Source: an uncultured Alphaproteobacteria bacterium (GTDB lineage: Bacteria > Pseudomonadota > Alphaproteobacteria > HIMB59). Taken from it: a DNA stretch of 64,000 nt. The notes under the pieces were generated by a model. That model searched no databases. It had not been told where the DNA came from and saw only the letters and a list, made by a program, of their open reading frames with translations. How positions within the stretch are numbered: position 1 is the stretch's first letter; every line of letters begins with the position of its first letter. Below are positions 9,281 to 19,371 of this stretch, piece by piece. A program made the translations under genes and the position numbers. The stretch is from the NCBI GenBank assembly GCA_902594145.1, contig CACJLA010000001.1, positions 228,543 through 292,542 of the forward strand, read 5' to 3'.

Positions 9281-10569
9281 CTTTGTTCTCTTTTTGTTAC
9301 TAAGTTTGCAATACCTTTACATATACCTAGGTGATCGTCCTCCACGATAACAGGATCAGCCCAGTTTTTTTCAATCGTTTTTAAAAATTTTTTATTATTT
9401 GCAAAAGGACCTGAGCAAATGATTGGTCCTTTCGATCCTATCGCTTGCAATCCAATCAATGTTTGATTAGCAAGTATTTCAGAAACTAAAGTCTCTGTTC
9501 TCGAGGTCTCAATATCTTGAAAATCAACTTCTTTTTCAGAGTCCTTATAAACAAAACTTGCTTTTTCAATATTTTCAAAATTTTTAATACAAATATCTGA
9601 TGCATTAAGCTCTCTATGATTAATTGAAGATCTACTCTTTTGTTTAATCTGTCTCTCATAAATCTTGCCTGCAGGAAATCTGTAGTTGGGTACTAAATTT
9701 CCAAAACAATCATTGCTAATCATTAAACCTGTTTGTTCAGAAATATTTGCATTATCAGAGCCTAAAGCAAAAATAGTAACCCAAGTACCTGTTGATAATA
9801 TCGAGCAAGGCAATTTTTTATTTAAAAATGCTGAGACTAAAGCTAAGCTTGAGTCATGGGCACCACAATAAACTGATATATTTTGAGTTAAGCCAGTTTT
9901 TTTGGATATATCTTTTCGCAAATTTCCAATCACACTTGCCGCAGATCTAATTGGTGGATATTGTACTTGCGATCCAACACCAAAGGCTTCTAGGCCAACA
10001 AATTCTTTTTGTCTAATTTTCCACAAATCTGAATGGCAACTAGCATAGCTAATTTCACTTACGGTAACACCAGTTAACCAATAGCTCCAATATTGTGGCC
10101 AAAATAAAATTTGATCCACTTTTGCAAACTCTTTGGGAAAATATTTGCTCTGCCAATACAATTGAGCACCTAGATTTAGACCTAGATCCATGCGTGGACT
10201 ACCAGTTAGATCAAATGTTGGTCTGACCTCATCATACTCTGCTTTGAGTTGATCTGGTCCCTCAAATTCATAGTCGAGAACAGGAAGAGCTAATTCTCCT
10301 TTTGTCATCAATGCCATACATGCACCATGTGTTGATGTAAATATTGAGTCAACTATGTATTTTTTTGCAAGGTTGCTCAGAGAATTGATAATAAATTCTT
10401 TTAAGGATTCTATGTCAAAATGAGGATACAAAGAGTCAGTCAAAATAATATTTTCTGTTTGGAAAACTTCTAGCTCTTTTAACTTATGAGAGTCAAATAG
10501 GATGACTTTAGCGTGTGTCTTGCCTATATCTAATACAGCTATATTGTTTCTGATATGAGATTTTTTCAT
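9277..10569 (-). CDS. FGGY-family carbohydrate kinase
   Basis: AVLDIGKTHAKVILFD phosphate-1 motif; YCGAHDSSLALVSAFL, STGTWV. Confidence 0.82.
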   Translation of the reverse strand: MKKSHIRNNIAVLDIGKTHAKVILFDSHKLKELEVFQTENIILTDSLYPHFDIESLKEFIINSLSNLAKKYIVDSIFTSTHGACMALMTKGELALPVLDYEFEGPDQLKAEYDEVRPTFDLTGSPRMDLGLNLGAQLYWQSKYFPKEFAKVDQILFWPQYWSYWLTGVTVSEISYASCHSDLWKIRQKEFVGLEAFGVGSQVQYPPIRSAASVIGNLRKDISKKTGLTQNISVYCGAHDSSLALVSAFLNKKLPCSILSTGTWVTIFALGSDNANISEQTGLMISNDCFGNLVPNYRFPAGKIYERQIKQKSRSSINHRELNASDICIKNFENIEKASFVYKDSEKEVDFQDIETSRTETLVSEILANQTLIGLQAIGSKGPIICSGPFANNKKFLKTIEKNWADPVIVEDDHLGICKGIANLVTKREQS

Positions 10570-11651
10570 GGAATTTTTTTATTCTGTTTTTGTCGATAAT
10601 GTTCCGCTTCCCAATTCAAAAGAAAGCTAGTTTCATTATCATTTAGATATTGAAGATCTGCATTTTCTGGAATTAAACATAACAAATCATGTACACAGCG
10701 AATTATTTCTAAAGTTCCTCTTAAGGCATCGTTACGAATGATGACCCCCTGCCCAGCTAAAACCACACATGAATTAAATGGTAGAGGAGCCATGGAAATT
10801 TTATTAAGTTTTTCAATTAAATCATCTTCATTTGGATTAAGAACTAGAAGTTTTGGTCCAAGAAAAACTAAAAAATCAGGAAGAAGGACCCCATTTGTGA
10901 GCTTATCAATCCACGGCTGATGAAAAGCGAGATTATTAATTAACTCATCTTCACAAAACTTAAATACAGTTTTTTTTAGATCAACAACTTTATCACTTGA
11001 TTTAATATAACTTTTAACGAAGGTTTTTTTATGTAAATTTTTTAGGCGATCTCGAACATCCTGGTATAAATTTCTTATCTCCTCTAAATCGTTGCCACAA
11101 ACTATGAGACCATGATTTTCAAGTATAAATACATTGTCTTTTGCAGATTTAATCTGCATTAATTTATAACTTAGTTCAACACCAGGCGTAACATAAGGTA
11201 TAAATTTCCAATTAAGATCTGAGAGTATTTCTTCAAATTTCATTTGAGAATTTTTTTGTACGGCTAATGCATTAACATTTATATCATGTGTATGAAAAAT
11301 AAATTTGAAATCAAGAGCAGCATGCATAGGCGCCTCAACCGATGGACGAAGACCCTCTGGTGAAATTTTTAAGTCAATTGATTTTAAAATGTCATCGTAA
11401 GAACAGTTATTGTCTTTGAGAGCATCCTTAATTTTAGAAATACTTACTGGAACCATCAACTCTGAGGAGTGCGCATCAACAAGCCATTTACCAGATGCTT
11501 TTATCCACATTGTATCACCTTCTTTGAGCGAGGTATTTCCACCAGCTGCTTGAACCATAGTTCGATCTAGACCTATAGCTTCGGAGTATTTGAGAAAAAG
11601 TTCATATTCTTTTGCTGGAAAATCATTATCTTTAATAATCATAAAACTCAA
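10566..11651 (-). CDS. Class II aldolase/adducin-family protein
   Basis: AAGGNTSLKEGDTMWIKASG, metal-binding HTHD and ENHGLIVCG; overlaps the FGGY gene by 4 nt. Confidence 0.82.
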   Translation of the reverse strand: MSFMIIKDNDFPAKEYELFLKYSEAIGLDRTMVQAAGGNTSLKEGDTMWIKASGKWLVDAHSSELMVPVSISKIKDALKDNNCSYDDILKSIDLKISPEGLRPSVEAPMHAALDFKFIFHTHDINVNALAVQKNSQMKFEEILSDLNWKFIPYVTPGVELSYKLMQIKSAKDNVFILENHGLIVCGNDLEEIRNLYQDVRDRLKNLHKKTFVKSYIKSSDKVVDLKKTVFKFCEDELINNLAFHQPWIDKLTNGVLLPDFLVFLGPKLLVLNPNEDDLIEKLNKISMAPLPFNSCVVLAGQGVIIRNDALRGTLEIIRCVHDLLCLIPENADLQYLNDNETSFLLNWEAEHYRQKQNKKIP

Positions 11652-11765
11652 AAATTATGGCACTTTAAAGTATTTTGAACAATTTAATTTAGCCATATTT
11701 GTAAACTATTTGAAAATAAAAATTATTTCTATGAAATTTTTATGGAGCCATTATAAGGTTAACTC

Positions 11766-12746
11766 ATGAAAATCTTAGTTGTTGGCGGAGCAGGATATAT
11801 TGGTTCTCATATGGTCAAACGATTTCAAGATACTGATCACGAAGTCGAAATACTTGATAACTTGTCAACAGGCTTCGAATTAAACGCTCAAAATTACAAA
11901 TTACATATCTGTGATCTATCTAACAAAGATCTTGTTTACCAAATTCTTAAAGAAAATAAATATGAAATAGTAATGCATTTTGCCTCTTACATAAATGTTG
12001 GAGAGTCTTATTCTCAGCCTAAAAAATATTATAAAAATAATGTAACAAACACTCTCAATCTTCTTGACTGTATGATAGATCTTAAAATCTTGAATTTTAT
12101 ATTTTCCTCTACTGCTGCTGTATATGGTGAACCACAAGATATACCAATTACGGAGGCTCAAAAGATATCTCCTGTTAATCCATACGGAAATACAAAAGCA
12201 ATTGTAGAGAAAATTTTAAAAGATTATGACGAGGCCTATGGTCTTAAATATATTTCATTGAGATATTTTAACGCTTGTGGAGCTCACATAGATGGAACAA
12301 TTGGAGAAAGACACAACCCTGAAACACATCTTATCCCTCTAATTTTACAAGCTGCTTCCGGTCGAAAAAAAAATTTTACTATTCATGGAGATGATTATGA
12401 CACAAAAGATGGAACGTGTATTCGTGATTATATTCATGTAATGGATCTAGCTGAAGCTCACCTTTTATCATTGGAAGATTTAATTAAAACTCAAAATTCT
12501 GAAATTTACAATATTGGCAATAACCAAGGCTTTAGTGTGAAAGAAATAATAAGAATAGCTGAGACTGTTACTAATACTAAAATACCTTATGAAATTGCAG
12601 GTAGAAGAAAAGGTGATCCCGCACAATTAATAGCTGATAATAAAATAATTATGGAAAAACTTAATTGGTCTGCTAATTACTCAGATTTAAATACCATTAT
12701 AAAAACCGCTTGGGAGTGGGAAAAACGCCTCTCTAAATCTAATTAA
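11766..12746 (+). CDS. galE: UDP-glucose 4-epimerase
   Basis: VVGGAGYIGSHMV, SSTAAVYGEP, NPYGNTK, RYFNACGAHIDGTIGERHNPETHLIPL. Confidence 0.95.
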   Translation: MKILVVGGAGYIGSHMVKRFQDTDHEVEILDNLSTGFELNAQNYKLHICDLSNKDLVYQILKENKYEIVMHFASYINVGESYSQPKKYYKNNVTNTLNLLDCMIDLKILNFIFSSTAAVYGEPQDIPITEAQKISPVNPYGNTKAIVEKILKDYDEAYGLKYISLRYFNACGAHIDGTIGERHNPETHLIPLILQAASGRKKNFTIHGDDYDTKDGTCIRDYIHVMDLAEAHLLSLEDLIKTQNSEIYNIGNNQGFSVKEIIRIAETVTNTKIPYEIAGRRKGDPAQLIADNKIIMEKLNWSANYSDLNTIIKTAWEWEKRLSKSN

Positions 12747-12849
12747 AACTTATATTTTTAATTTTTATTAGTAGGTAATTTTTAGTATATTCCACTCATA
12801 ACAATATTACCTTTGATATCTCAAATTGGTAATTGTAGGAGGAATAAAA

Positions 12850-14091
12850 ATGAGAAAAATCTTAGCTATATTAATTTCTGTAGCCAGCTTGGGTTATTCT
12901 TCTGCTTTTGCAGGCACGCTGGTAATTAACACAGACTTGACTGATCCAGCTCCGAAGGCCGCATTTGATTGGGCCTTTAAAAAGTTTCAAGAAGAAAATC
13001 CTGATGTGACTATCGAGGTAAATAATTTTGACCACGAGGGTTACAAGCAAGCAATCAGAAATTTTTTAACCACTAGCCCACCTGACGTTTTTAATTGGTA
13101 TGCAGGAAATAGGATGTTGCCATTTGTTCGAGCAGGACTTGTTGAAGATGTGTCAGACATATGGTCAGATTCAGGATGGGTTGATGGGAATTTAACAGAA
13201 GGAATGTCTCACGCCAAAAAACCGATGACAATTGGTGGAAAGCAATGGGGTATCCCATACACGTATTATCAATGGGGAGTTTACTACAGAAAAGATCTTT
13301 TCACAATGAACGGTATTTCTGTTCCAACTACATGGGATGAGTTTGTCGCTGCTTGCGCAACATTAAAAGCAGCAGGTATAACTCCAATTACCATAGGATC
13401 AAAATATCTTTGGACAACCGCTGGTGTATTTGACTACTTAAATTTGAGAACTAATGGATATGAGTTTCATATGGCACTAACTAAAGGAGAAATTCCATAC
13501 ACTGACCCTAGAGTTCATGCAGTATTTGATAAATGGGATGAATTAGTAAAACCCGGATACTTTCTAGAAAACCATGCTTCTTTAGCTTGGCAAGAAGCTA
13601 TAGCACCGATGGTAAATGGTGAAGCTGCTATGTATGTGATGGGTAACTTCTCAGTTCGTTTATTTCAAGAGGGGGGTTTATCAGACTCTAATCTCGGTTT
13701 CTTCCAGTTTCCAGAAATAACACCAGGTCTCCCAATGGCAGAAGAGGCACCAACTGATACCATGCATATTGCTTCAGGTGCAAAAAATAAGATCGATGCT
13801 AAGAGATTTTTGATCTTTTTAAGTAGAGCAGATGTTCAAGAAGAAATGAATAAAACACTTGGACAATTGCCGGTTAATAGTGGCTCAAAAGTTAACAGAG
13901 ATCCATATCTTGAGGCTGGTTTAGAAATGCTTAATAATGCATACGCTATGGCCCAATTTTATGATAGAGATGCACCGGCAGAGATGGCATCTGAGGGCAT
14001 GAAGGGTTTTCAAGAATATATGGTTAATCCAGACAGAAGAGATAAAATTCTTGAGCGTTTAGAAAAAGTACGCCAGAGAGTTTATAAATAA
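12850..14091 (+). CDS. CUT1 sugar ABC transporter substrate-binding protein
   Basis: Signal peptide MRKILAILISVASLGYSSAFA preceded by GGAGGA; extracellular solute-binding family 1 pattern. The ORF-track start at 12826 is probably too long. Confidence 0.9.
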   Translation: MRKILAILISVASLGYSSAFAGTLVINTDLTDPAPKAAFDWAFKKFQEENPDVTIEVNNFDHEGYKQAIRNFLTTSPPDVFNWYAGNRMLPFVRAGLVEDVSDIWSDSGWVDGNLTEGMSHAKKPMTIGGKQWGIPYTYYQWGVYYRKDLFTMNGISVPTTWDEFVAACATLKAAGITPITIGSKYLWTTAGVFDYLNLRTNGYEFHMALTKGEIPYTDPRVHAVFDKWDELVKPGYFLENHASLAWQEAIAPMVNGEAAMYVMGNFSVRLFQEGGLSDSNLGFFQFPEITPGLPMAEEAPTDTMHIASGAKNKIDAKRFLIFLSRADVQEEMNKTLGQLPVNSGSKVNRDPYLEAGLEMLNNAYAMAQFYDRDAPAEMASEGMKGFQEYMVNPDRRDKILERLEKVRQRVYK

Positions 14092-14102
14092 TCAACTTAA
14101 AT

Positions 14103-14127
14103 TGGGGTGGTCTAGATTACCACCCCA
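14103..14127 (+). promoter_or_regulatory. Intercistronic stem-loop between SBP and first permease
   Basis: tggggtggt-ctagatt-accacccca: perfect 9-bp inverted repeat, 7-nt loop, no clear U-tract. Confidence 0.75.
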
Positions 14128-14136
14128 TTTCTTTCA

Positions 14137-15054
14137 GTGCCGAACTCAAACCAATTTATCTACAGAAGGTCTTCATGGTGGAAGCGTAATCAGCAAAGAC
14201 TAACACCATGGATTTTTTTATTTCCAGGTCTATTGCTCTTTTTAGTCTATGTGATCTGGCCAATTTTTAACTCTTTATATATTTCTTTATTACAATGGGA
14301 CGGCTTATCTCCTGCAATTTATATAGGAATTTCAAATTACATAGAATTATTAGATGATGAGTATTTTTATATTTCATTAATGAATAATCTAAAGTGGCTA
14401 ATCTTTTTTATGTTAGCTGTTCCTATTGGATTAGGTTTAGCTATATTTTTAAATCAAACTATTTTTGGGATAAGATTAATTAAATCTCTTTTCTTTTTTC
14501 CTTTTGTGATTTCTCAAGTAGTAATTGGAATCATATTTTCTTGGTTTTACAATCCTCGTGGTGTTATAGGACCCTTCCTAGATAAAATTGGTCTTAGTAA
14601 CTACGCTATCTTAGCAGATGAGAATTTTGCTACCTATGGAATTATCTTTGCAGGAATTTATCCACAAATTGCATATTGTATGATTTTGTATTTAACAGGA
14701 TTAAACAATCTCAATACTGATCAAATTGAGGCAGGAAGAATGGATGGTGCTAAAGGCCTTTCTCTATTCAAAAATATTATTTTGCCTCAATTGAAACCAG
14801 CTACTTTTCTTGCAATTGTCGTAACTGTGATTGGATCTTTAAGAAGTTTTGACATGGTTGCAATTATGACTCAAGGAGGCCCTTACGGTTCTAGTAATGT
14901 TTTAGCTTATTATATGTTTGAGACTGCTTTAAGCGAGTATGGGTATAGGATGGGATATGGCTCTGCAATTGCTGCAGTTTTATTTACTATAATGATGTTC
15001 TACATATTATTTTTTATTTATCGAATGTACCAAAGTGAGAAAAAAGGGTTATAA
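14137..15054 (+). CDS. CUT1 sugar ABC transporter permease (MalF type)
   Basis: Six-TM pattern; EAA-loop region EAGRMDGAKGLSLFKNIILPQLKPA. Confidence 0.93.
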   Translation: MPNSNQFIYRRSSWWKRNQQRLTPWIFLFPGLLLFLVYVIWPIFNSLYISLLQWDGLSPAIYIGISNYIELLDDEYFYISLMNNLKWLIFFMLAVPIGLGLAIFLNQTIFGIRLIKSLFFFPFVISQVVIGIIFSWFYNPRGVIGPFLDKIGLSNYAILADENFATYGIIFAGIYPQIAYCMILYLTGLNNLNTDQIEAGRMDGAKGLSLFKNIILPQLKPATFLAIVVTVIGSLRSFDMVAIMTQGGPYGSSNVLAYYMFETALSEYGYRMGYGSAIAAVLFTIMMFYILFFIYRMYQSEKKGL

Positions 15055-15906
15055 ATGTTTCCAATTCCTATTCAAAAAAGACCATTAATCAATAGAGTTT
15101 CTTACAAAATACTAGTTCCAGTATCTTTATTTATTTGGTTGATCCCACTATTAGGCATAATGCTCACCTCTATTAGAGGTTTGGGAGATATCACAGCAGG
15201 AAACTATTGGGGCATGCCAAGTGAATTTTTGTTGTTTACTAATATCAAAGAAGTGTTTCAAAATACACCGATGTTGACTTATATAATCAATAGTTTCAAA
15301 ATAACTATTCCGACAGTTATAGGTGCAGTAACTATAAGCTGCATGACAGGGTTTGCTTTGGCATCTTATAAATTTAAAGCAAACCTATTTATATTTTTTA
15401 CATTTATTGCCGGCAATTTTGTTCCCTTTCAAATTTTAATGATACCAGTAAGGGACCTCACTTTCCAAATGGGTTTGTATGATACAGTAACTGGATTAGT
15501 TTTATTTCATGTTGCCTTTCAAACAGGCTTTTGTACTTTATTTATGAGAAACTTCATAAAAGCTCTACCAAATGAGCTATTTGAAGCTGCAAGAATAGAT
15601 GGCACATCAGAGTTTAATATATTTCTAAAGATAGTTGTTCCTTTAACGAGGCCAGCTATTGCTGCTTTATCAGTTTTAATTTTTACCTTTATTTGGAATG
15701 ATTTTTTTTGGGCAACTGTTTTAATACAAGGTCAGCATGCAATGCCAATTACAGCAGGTTTAAAATCTTTAAATGGTCAATGGGTAACTGTCTATCACCT
15801 TCTATCTGCTGGATCTATTATGGCAGCTGTGCCTCCTGTGATTATGTTTTTTTTAATGCAAAAACATTTCATAGCTGGTCTTACCTTGGGTGCAAGTAAG
15901 GGATAG
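15055..15906 (+). CDS. CUT1 sugar ABC transporter permease (MalG type)
   Basis: EAARIDGTSEFNIFLKIVVPLTRPA, C-terminal LMQKHFIAGLTLGASKG. Confidence 0.94.
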   Translation: MFPIPIQKRPLINRVSYKILVPVSLFIWLIPLLGIMLTSIRGLGDITAGNYWGMPSEFLLFTNIKEVFQNTPMLTYIINSFKITIPTVIGAVTISCMTGFALASYKFKANLFIFFTFIAGNFVPFQILMIPVRDLTFQMGLYDTVTGLVLFHVAFQTGFCTLFMRNFIKALPNELFEAARIDGTSEFNIFLKIVVPLTRPAIAALSVLIFTFIWNDFFWATVLIQGQHAMPITAGLKSLNGQWVTVYHLLSAGSIMAAVPPVIMFFLMQKHFIAGLTLGASKG

Positions 15907-15908
15907 AA

Positions 15909-17237
15909 TTGCCTAAAATTTCTTTCATAGGCGCGGGGAGTACTGTCTTTATGAAAAGTATTTTGACAGACATTTTATTAGAGTCAGAATTAAATTCATC
16001 TGAAATTTTTCTTCATGATATTGACCTGAAAAGATTAAAAACATCTCAAATCGTAGCCGACAATATATCCAGATCTCTTAAATCTACTGCATCAATCAAA
16101 GCTACATCAGATCGAAGAGAAGCACTAAAAAATGCTGATTTTGTTATTGTTATGATACAAGTCGGTGGCTATAAACCCTCTACTGTAATTGATTTTGAAA
16201 TTCCAGCTAAGTATGGTCTTCAACAAACAATCGCAGATACATTAGGTATTGGGGGGATCATGCGTGGGCTAAGAACAGTTCCTGTTCTAGTAGAAATTGC
16301 CCAAGATATGATCGAGTTGTGTCCAAGGGCATTGATGCTTCAATATGTAAATCCTATGGCAATTAACTGCCTCAGCTTATCTCACTTTGTTCCTGAACTT
16401 CGCTATGTTGGGCTTTGCCATTCTGTTCAAGGTACAGTAGCCGATCTTGCTAGAGATATAGGAGAAGACCTCAGCAAAATTGAATATGAATGTTCTGGCA
16501 TCAATCACATGTCATTTTTTACAAAATTTGAAAAAAAATTAGATAATGGTTCAAAGGAAAATCTTTATCCTAAAATTTACCGGGCTGGGGAGGCAGGAAA
16601 TTTTGGTACCAACGGGGACGACTGTTCAAACTATGTTAGATATGACGTATTAAAAAAACTTGGTTATTTCGTTACAGAGTCCTCTGAACATTTTGCTGAA
16701 TACACACCTTGGTTTATAAAAAATCAGCAAAAAGATTTAATTTCAAAATATGATATACCAATTAATGAATATATCCGACGTTGTGAAAAGCAAATTGAAG
16801 AATGGGAAAATCAAGAAAAGGAATTACTAAGTAATCCTCAAACAGAATTTAACAAATCTATGGAGTATGCCTCTAGAATAATTCTATCTATGGTAACCGG
16901 AGCTAAGGATACTATTTATGGAAATGTGCTTAACAAAAATTTTATACCTAATTTACCTCATAACAGTTGTGTCGAAGTTCCTTGCATAATTCAAAAAAAT
17001 GAGCTGACCCCTCAAGCTGTACCCCCCTTGCCTATGCATTTGGCAAATCTAATTCAAACTAATATTAATGTTCAACAATTAACCGTTGAAGCTCTTAAGA
17101 CACTTAAGAAAGAAACAGTTTATCATGCTGCAATGCTAGATCCACATACAGCTGGAGAGCTAAACTTAGATCAAATTTGGAAAATGGTTGATGAGTTAAT
17201 CGATGCTCATGGCCCAATGTTACCTAATTTTAAATAA
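15909..17237 (+). CDS. melA: Glycoside hydrolase family 4, probable alpha-galactosidase
   Basis: ISFIGAGSTVF NAD motif; GLCHSVQGT (CHSV signature of alpha-galactosidase-type GH4), GINHMSFF; adjacent galT-galK. Confidence 0.87.
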   Translation: MPKISFIGAGSTVFMKSILTDILLESELNSSEIFLHDIDLKRLKTSQIVADNISRSLKSTASIKATSDRREALKNADFVIVMIQVGGYKPSTVIDFEIPAKYGLQQTIADTLGIGGIMRGLRTVPVLVEIAQDMIELCPRALMLQYVNPMAINCLSLSHFVPELRYVGLCHSVQGTVADLARDIGEDLSKIEYECSGINHMSFFTKFEKKLDNGSKENLYPKIYRAGEAGNFGTNGDDCSNYVRYDVLKKLGYFVTESSEHFAEYTPWFIKNQQKDLISKYDIPINEYIRRCEKQIEEWENQEKELLSNPQTEFNKSMEYASRIILSMVTGAKDTIYGNVLNKNFIPNLPHNSCVEVPCIIQKNELTPQAVPPLPMHLANLIQTNINVQQLTVEALKTLKKETVYHAAMLDPHTAGELNLDQIWKMVDELIDAHGPMLPNFK

Positions 17238-18292
17238 TGCCAGATCTTTTTATAAAAAGACTTAATCGGGGACAAGGCAAAGAACTAATCTTATATAGCC
17301 AAAAAGACAATGATTATAAAGTTTTTGAAGGTTTACCACCTGTGTCTGGTAACCAAACTCACCTTAGGTTCCACCCAACTCGCTTTGAGTGGGTTGGGTA
17401 TTCAACATCAAGACAAAATAGAACCTTCCTTCCAGACGCTCATGATTGCCCACTATGCCCAATGTCAGATAATAAGGACCTTAGTGATATTCCAGTCGAT
17501 CAATATGAAGTAGCTATATTTACAAATCGGTTTAGCTCTTTTCAATTATCTGAAAATAAAGCACCCTCTTTGGAGATAGAAACCAATCAAGCAACAGGGA
17601 CTTGCGATGTAATCTCTTATAGTGCTAATCATAATGATGAATTTTCTAAATTATCTACAGAAAGAGTCGAATTAATTATCCAAGCACTATCCAATCGTAC
17701 CAGAGAATTATATAGCAATTCCAAAATTGAATATATTCTGCCCTTTGAAAATAAAGGAAAAGAAATTGGAGTCACATTAGATCACCCTCATGGACAGATC
17801 TATAGCTTTGGACACATTCCAGAAATAATTAAAAAACAAGCTATAATTCAACAATCAAATCCTTTAAAAAAATATCTAGGGAATATACCAAAAGAGTTAA
17901 TTCTTAAAAAAAATTCTTCCGCCATATCTTTTGTCCCTCGTTGGGCAAGATACCCTTTTGAGATCTGGGTAGTTCCATCACGAAGAGTGTCTAATATATT
18001 TGAACTTTCAGATACTGAGCAACATGATCTTGCAGAACTGATGTTAGAGGCTTCCAAAAAATTAGATGGAGTCTTTAACTCCTCAATGCCTTATACTCTC
18101 GCATGGCAACTGTCGCCAAAAGGCTTTGAAGACTCCCACCATTTTCATGTATGCTTTCAACCAATTCGTAGGTCAAAAACAAAGTTAAAATATTTAGCTG
18201 GAGTTGAGCAGATTACAGGATTTTTTTTAGTGGATCTTCCACCAGAGCGCTCCGCTCGTATTTTGAGAGGCGAGGAAAAACCAGATGAGTAG
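17237..18292 (+). CDS. galT: Galactose-1-phosphate uridylyltransferase
   Basis: CPLCPMSD zinc motif; DHPHGQIYSF catalytic HPH motif. Confidence 0.95.
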   Translation: MPDLFIKRLNRGQGKELILYSQKDNDYKVFEGLPPVSGNQTHLRFHPTRFEWVGYSTSRQNRTFLPDAHDCPLCPMSDNKDLSDIPVDQYEVAIFTNRFSSFQLSENKAPSLEIETNQATGTCDVISYSANHNDEFSKLSTERVELIIQALSNRTRELYSNSKIEYILPFENKGKEIGVTLDHPHGQIYSFGHIPEIIKKQAIIQQSNPLKKYLGNIPKELILKKNSSAISFVPRWARYPFEIWVVPSRRVSNIFELSDTEQHDLAELMLEASKKLDGVFNSSMPYTLAWQLSPKGFEDSHHFHVCFQPIRRSKTKLKYLAGVEQITGFFLVDLPPERSARILRGEEKPDE

Positions 18293-19370
18293 TCAGTCTT
18301 TATTTAAGAGGCATTTTCAATACCCTCCAATTTCATCATCAGAGGCACATGGAAGAGTAAATTTAATTGGTGAACACACGGATTATAATAATGGTTTTGT
18401 TCTTCCAACCTTAATTGAGCAAAAAATCCAAGTCAGCCTTGGCCCTCGATCAGACACTCAAATCGTTGGTATTTCTGAAGAATTTGGCGAAAAGACTATT
18501 TTATCAGACTCTAAAACTGATGGAACATGGATCGATTTTGTGAGAGGGGCTTTGCATTACATGACTGAGGAAGGTCAAACAATTTCAGGCCTTGATATAT
18601 CAGTGACGTCTAGTATTCCGACAGGGTCAGGTTTATCCTCATCAGCTGCATTTGAAATAGCATTGTTAAGGGCACTGTGCCAAATGCTAGAGATAGAATT
18701 ATCATCTATTAAAATTGCCCAAATAGGACAATTGATAGAACATAATTTTATCGGAACTTATTGTGGGATAATGGATCAAATGACATCATCAAAAGCTGAA
18801 TTTGGTCAGGCACTTTACTTGGACTGTGAAAATTTAAATACTGAAATAATTCCTATCTTTACTGACTATACTTTTATTATAATCCACTCTGGTAGCACAC
18901 GTAAACTTTCAGAAGGATTATACAACGAAAGAAAAAGAGAAACAGAAATTGCAGCTAAAGATCTTAATATTACTTCATTGCGCCATGCTGAAATTACTGA
19001 TTTAAAATTAATCAAAGACCCTAAAATTTTAAAAAGAGCTAGACACGTTATTTCTGAAAATAATCGAGTACAAAAAGCTGTTCAATATTTAAAACAAAAC
19101 AGTGCAGAGGCATTTGGAAATTTAATGAATGAAAGTCATTTTTCTATGGATAAAGATTATGAAATTTCTAGCTCTGAATTAAATCATATTGTTAAAATTG
19201 CTCAGTCATATGGCGCTTTAGGGGCTAGACTTACAGGTGCAGGATTTGGGGGTTGTGCTGTAGTTTTGACATCAAATAATCAAAGAAATGATATCACAGA
19301 AAAAATTTTAAAAAGTTGTTCTAATTCATATTTGGTCACCAATATTTCAAAAAGTATTATACTTAATTAA
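18285..19370 (+). CDS. galK: Galactokinase
   Basis: GRVNLIGEHTDYNNGFVLP signature; SIPTGSGLSSSAAFE GHMP motif; GARLTGAGFGGCAV. Confidence 0.96.
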   Translation: MSSQSLFKRHFQYPPISSSEAHGRVNLIGEHTDYNNGFVLPTLIEQKIQVSLGPRSDTQIVGISEEFGEKTILSDSKTDGTWIDFVRGALHYMTEEGQTISGLDISVTSSIPTGSGLSSSAAFEIALLRALCQMLEIELSSIKIAQIGQLIEHNFIGTYCGIMDQMTSSKAEFGQALYLDCENLNTEIIPIFTDYTFIIIHSGSTRKLSEGLYNERKRETEIAAKDLNITSLRHAEITDLKLIKDPKILKRARHVISENNRVQKAVQYLKQNSAEAFGNLMNESHFSMDKDYEISSSELNHIVKIAQSYGALGARLTGAGFGGCAVVLTSNNQRNDITEKILKSCSNSYLVTNISKSIILN

Positions 19371-19371
19371 A

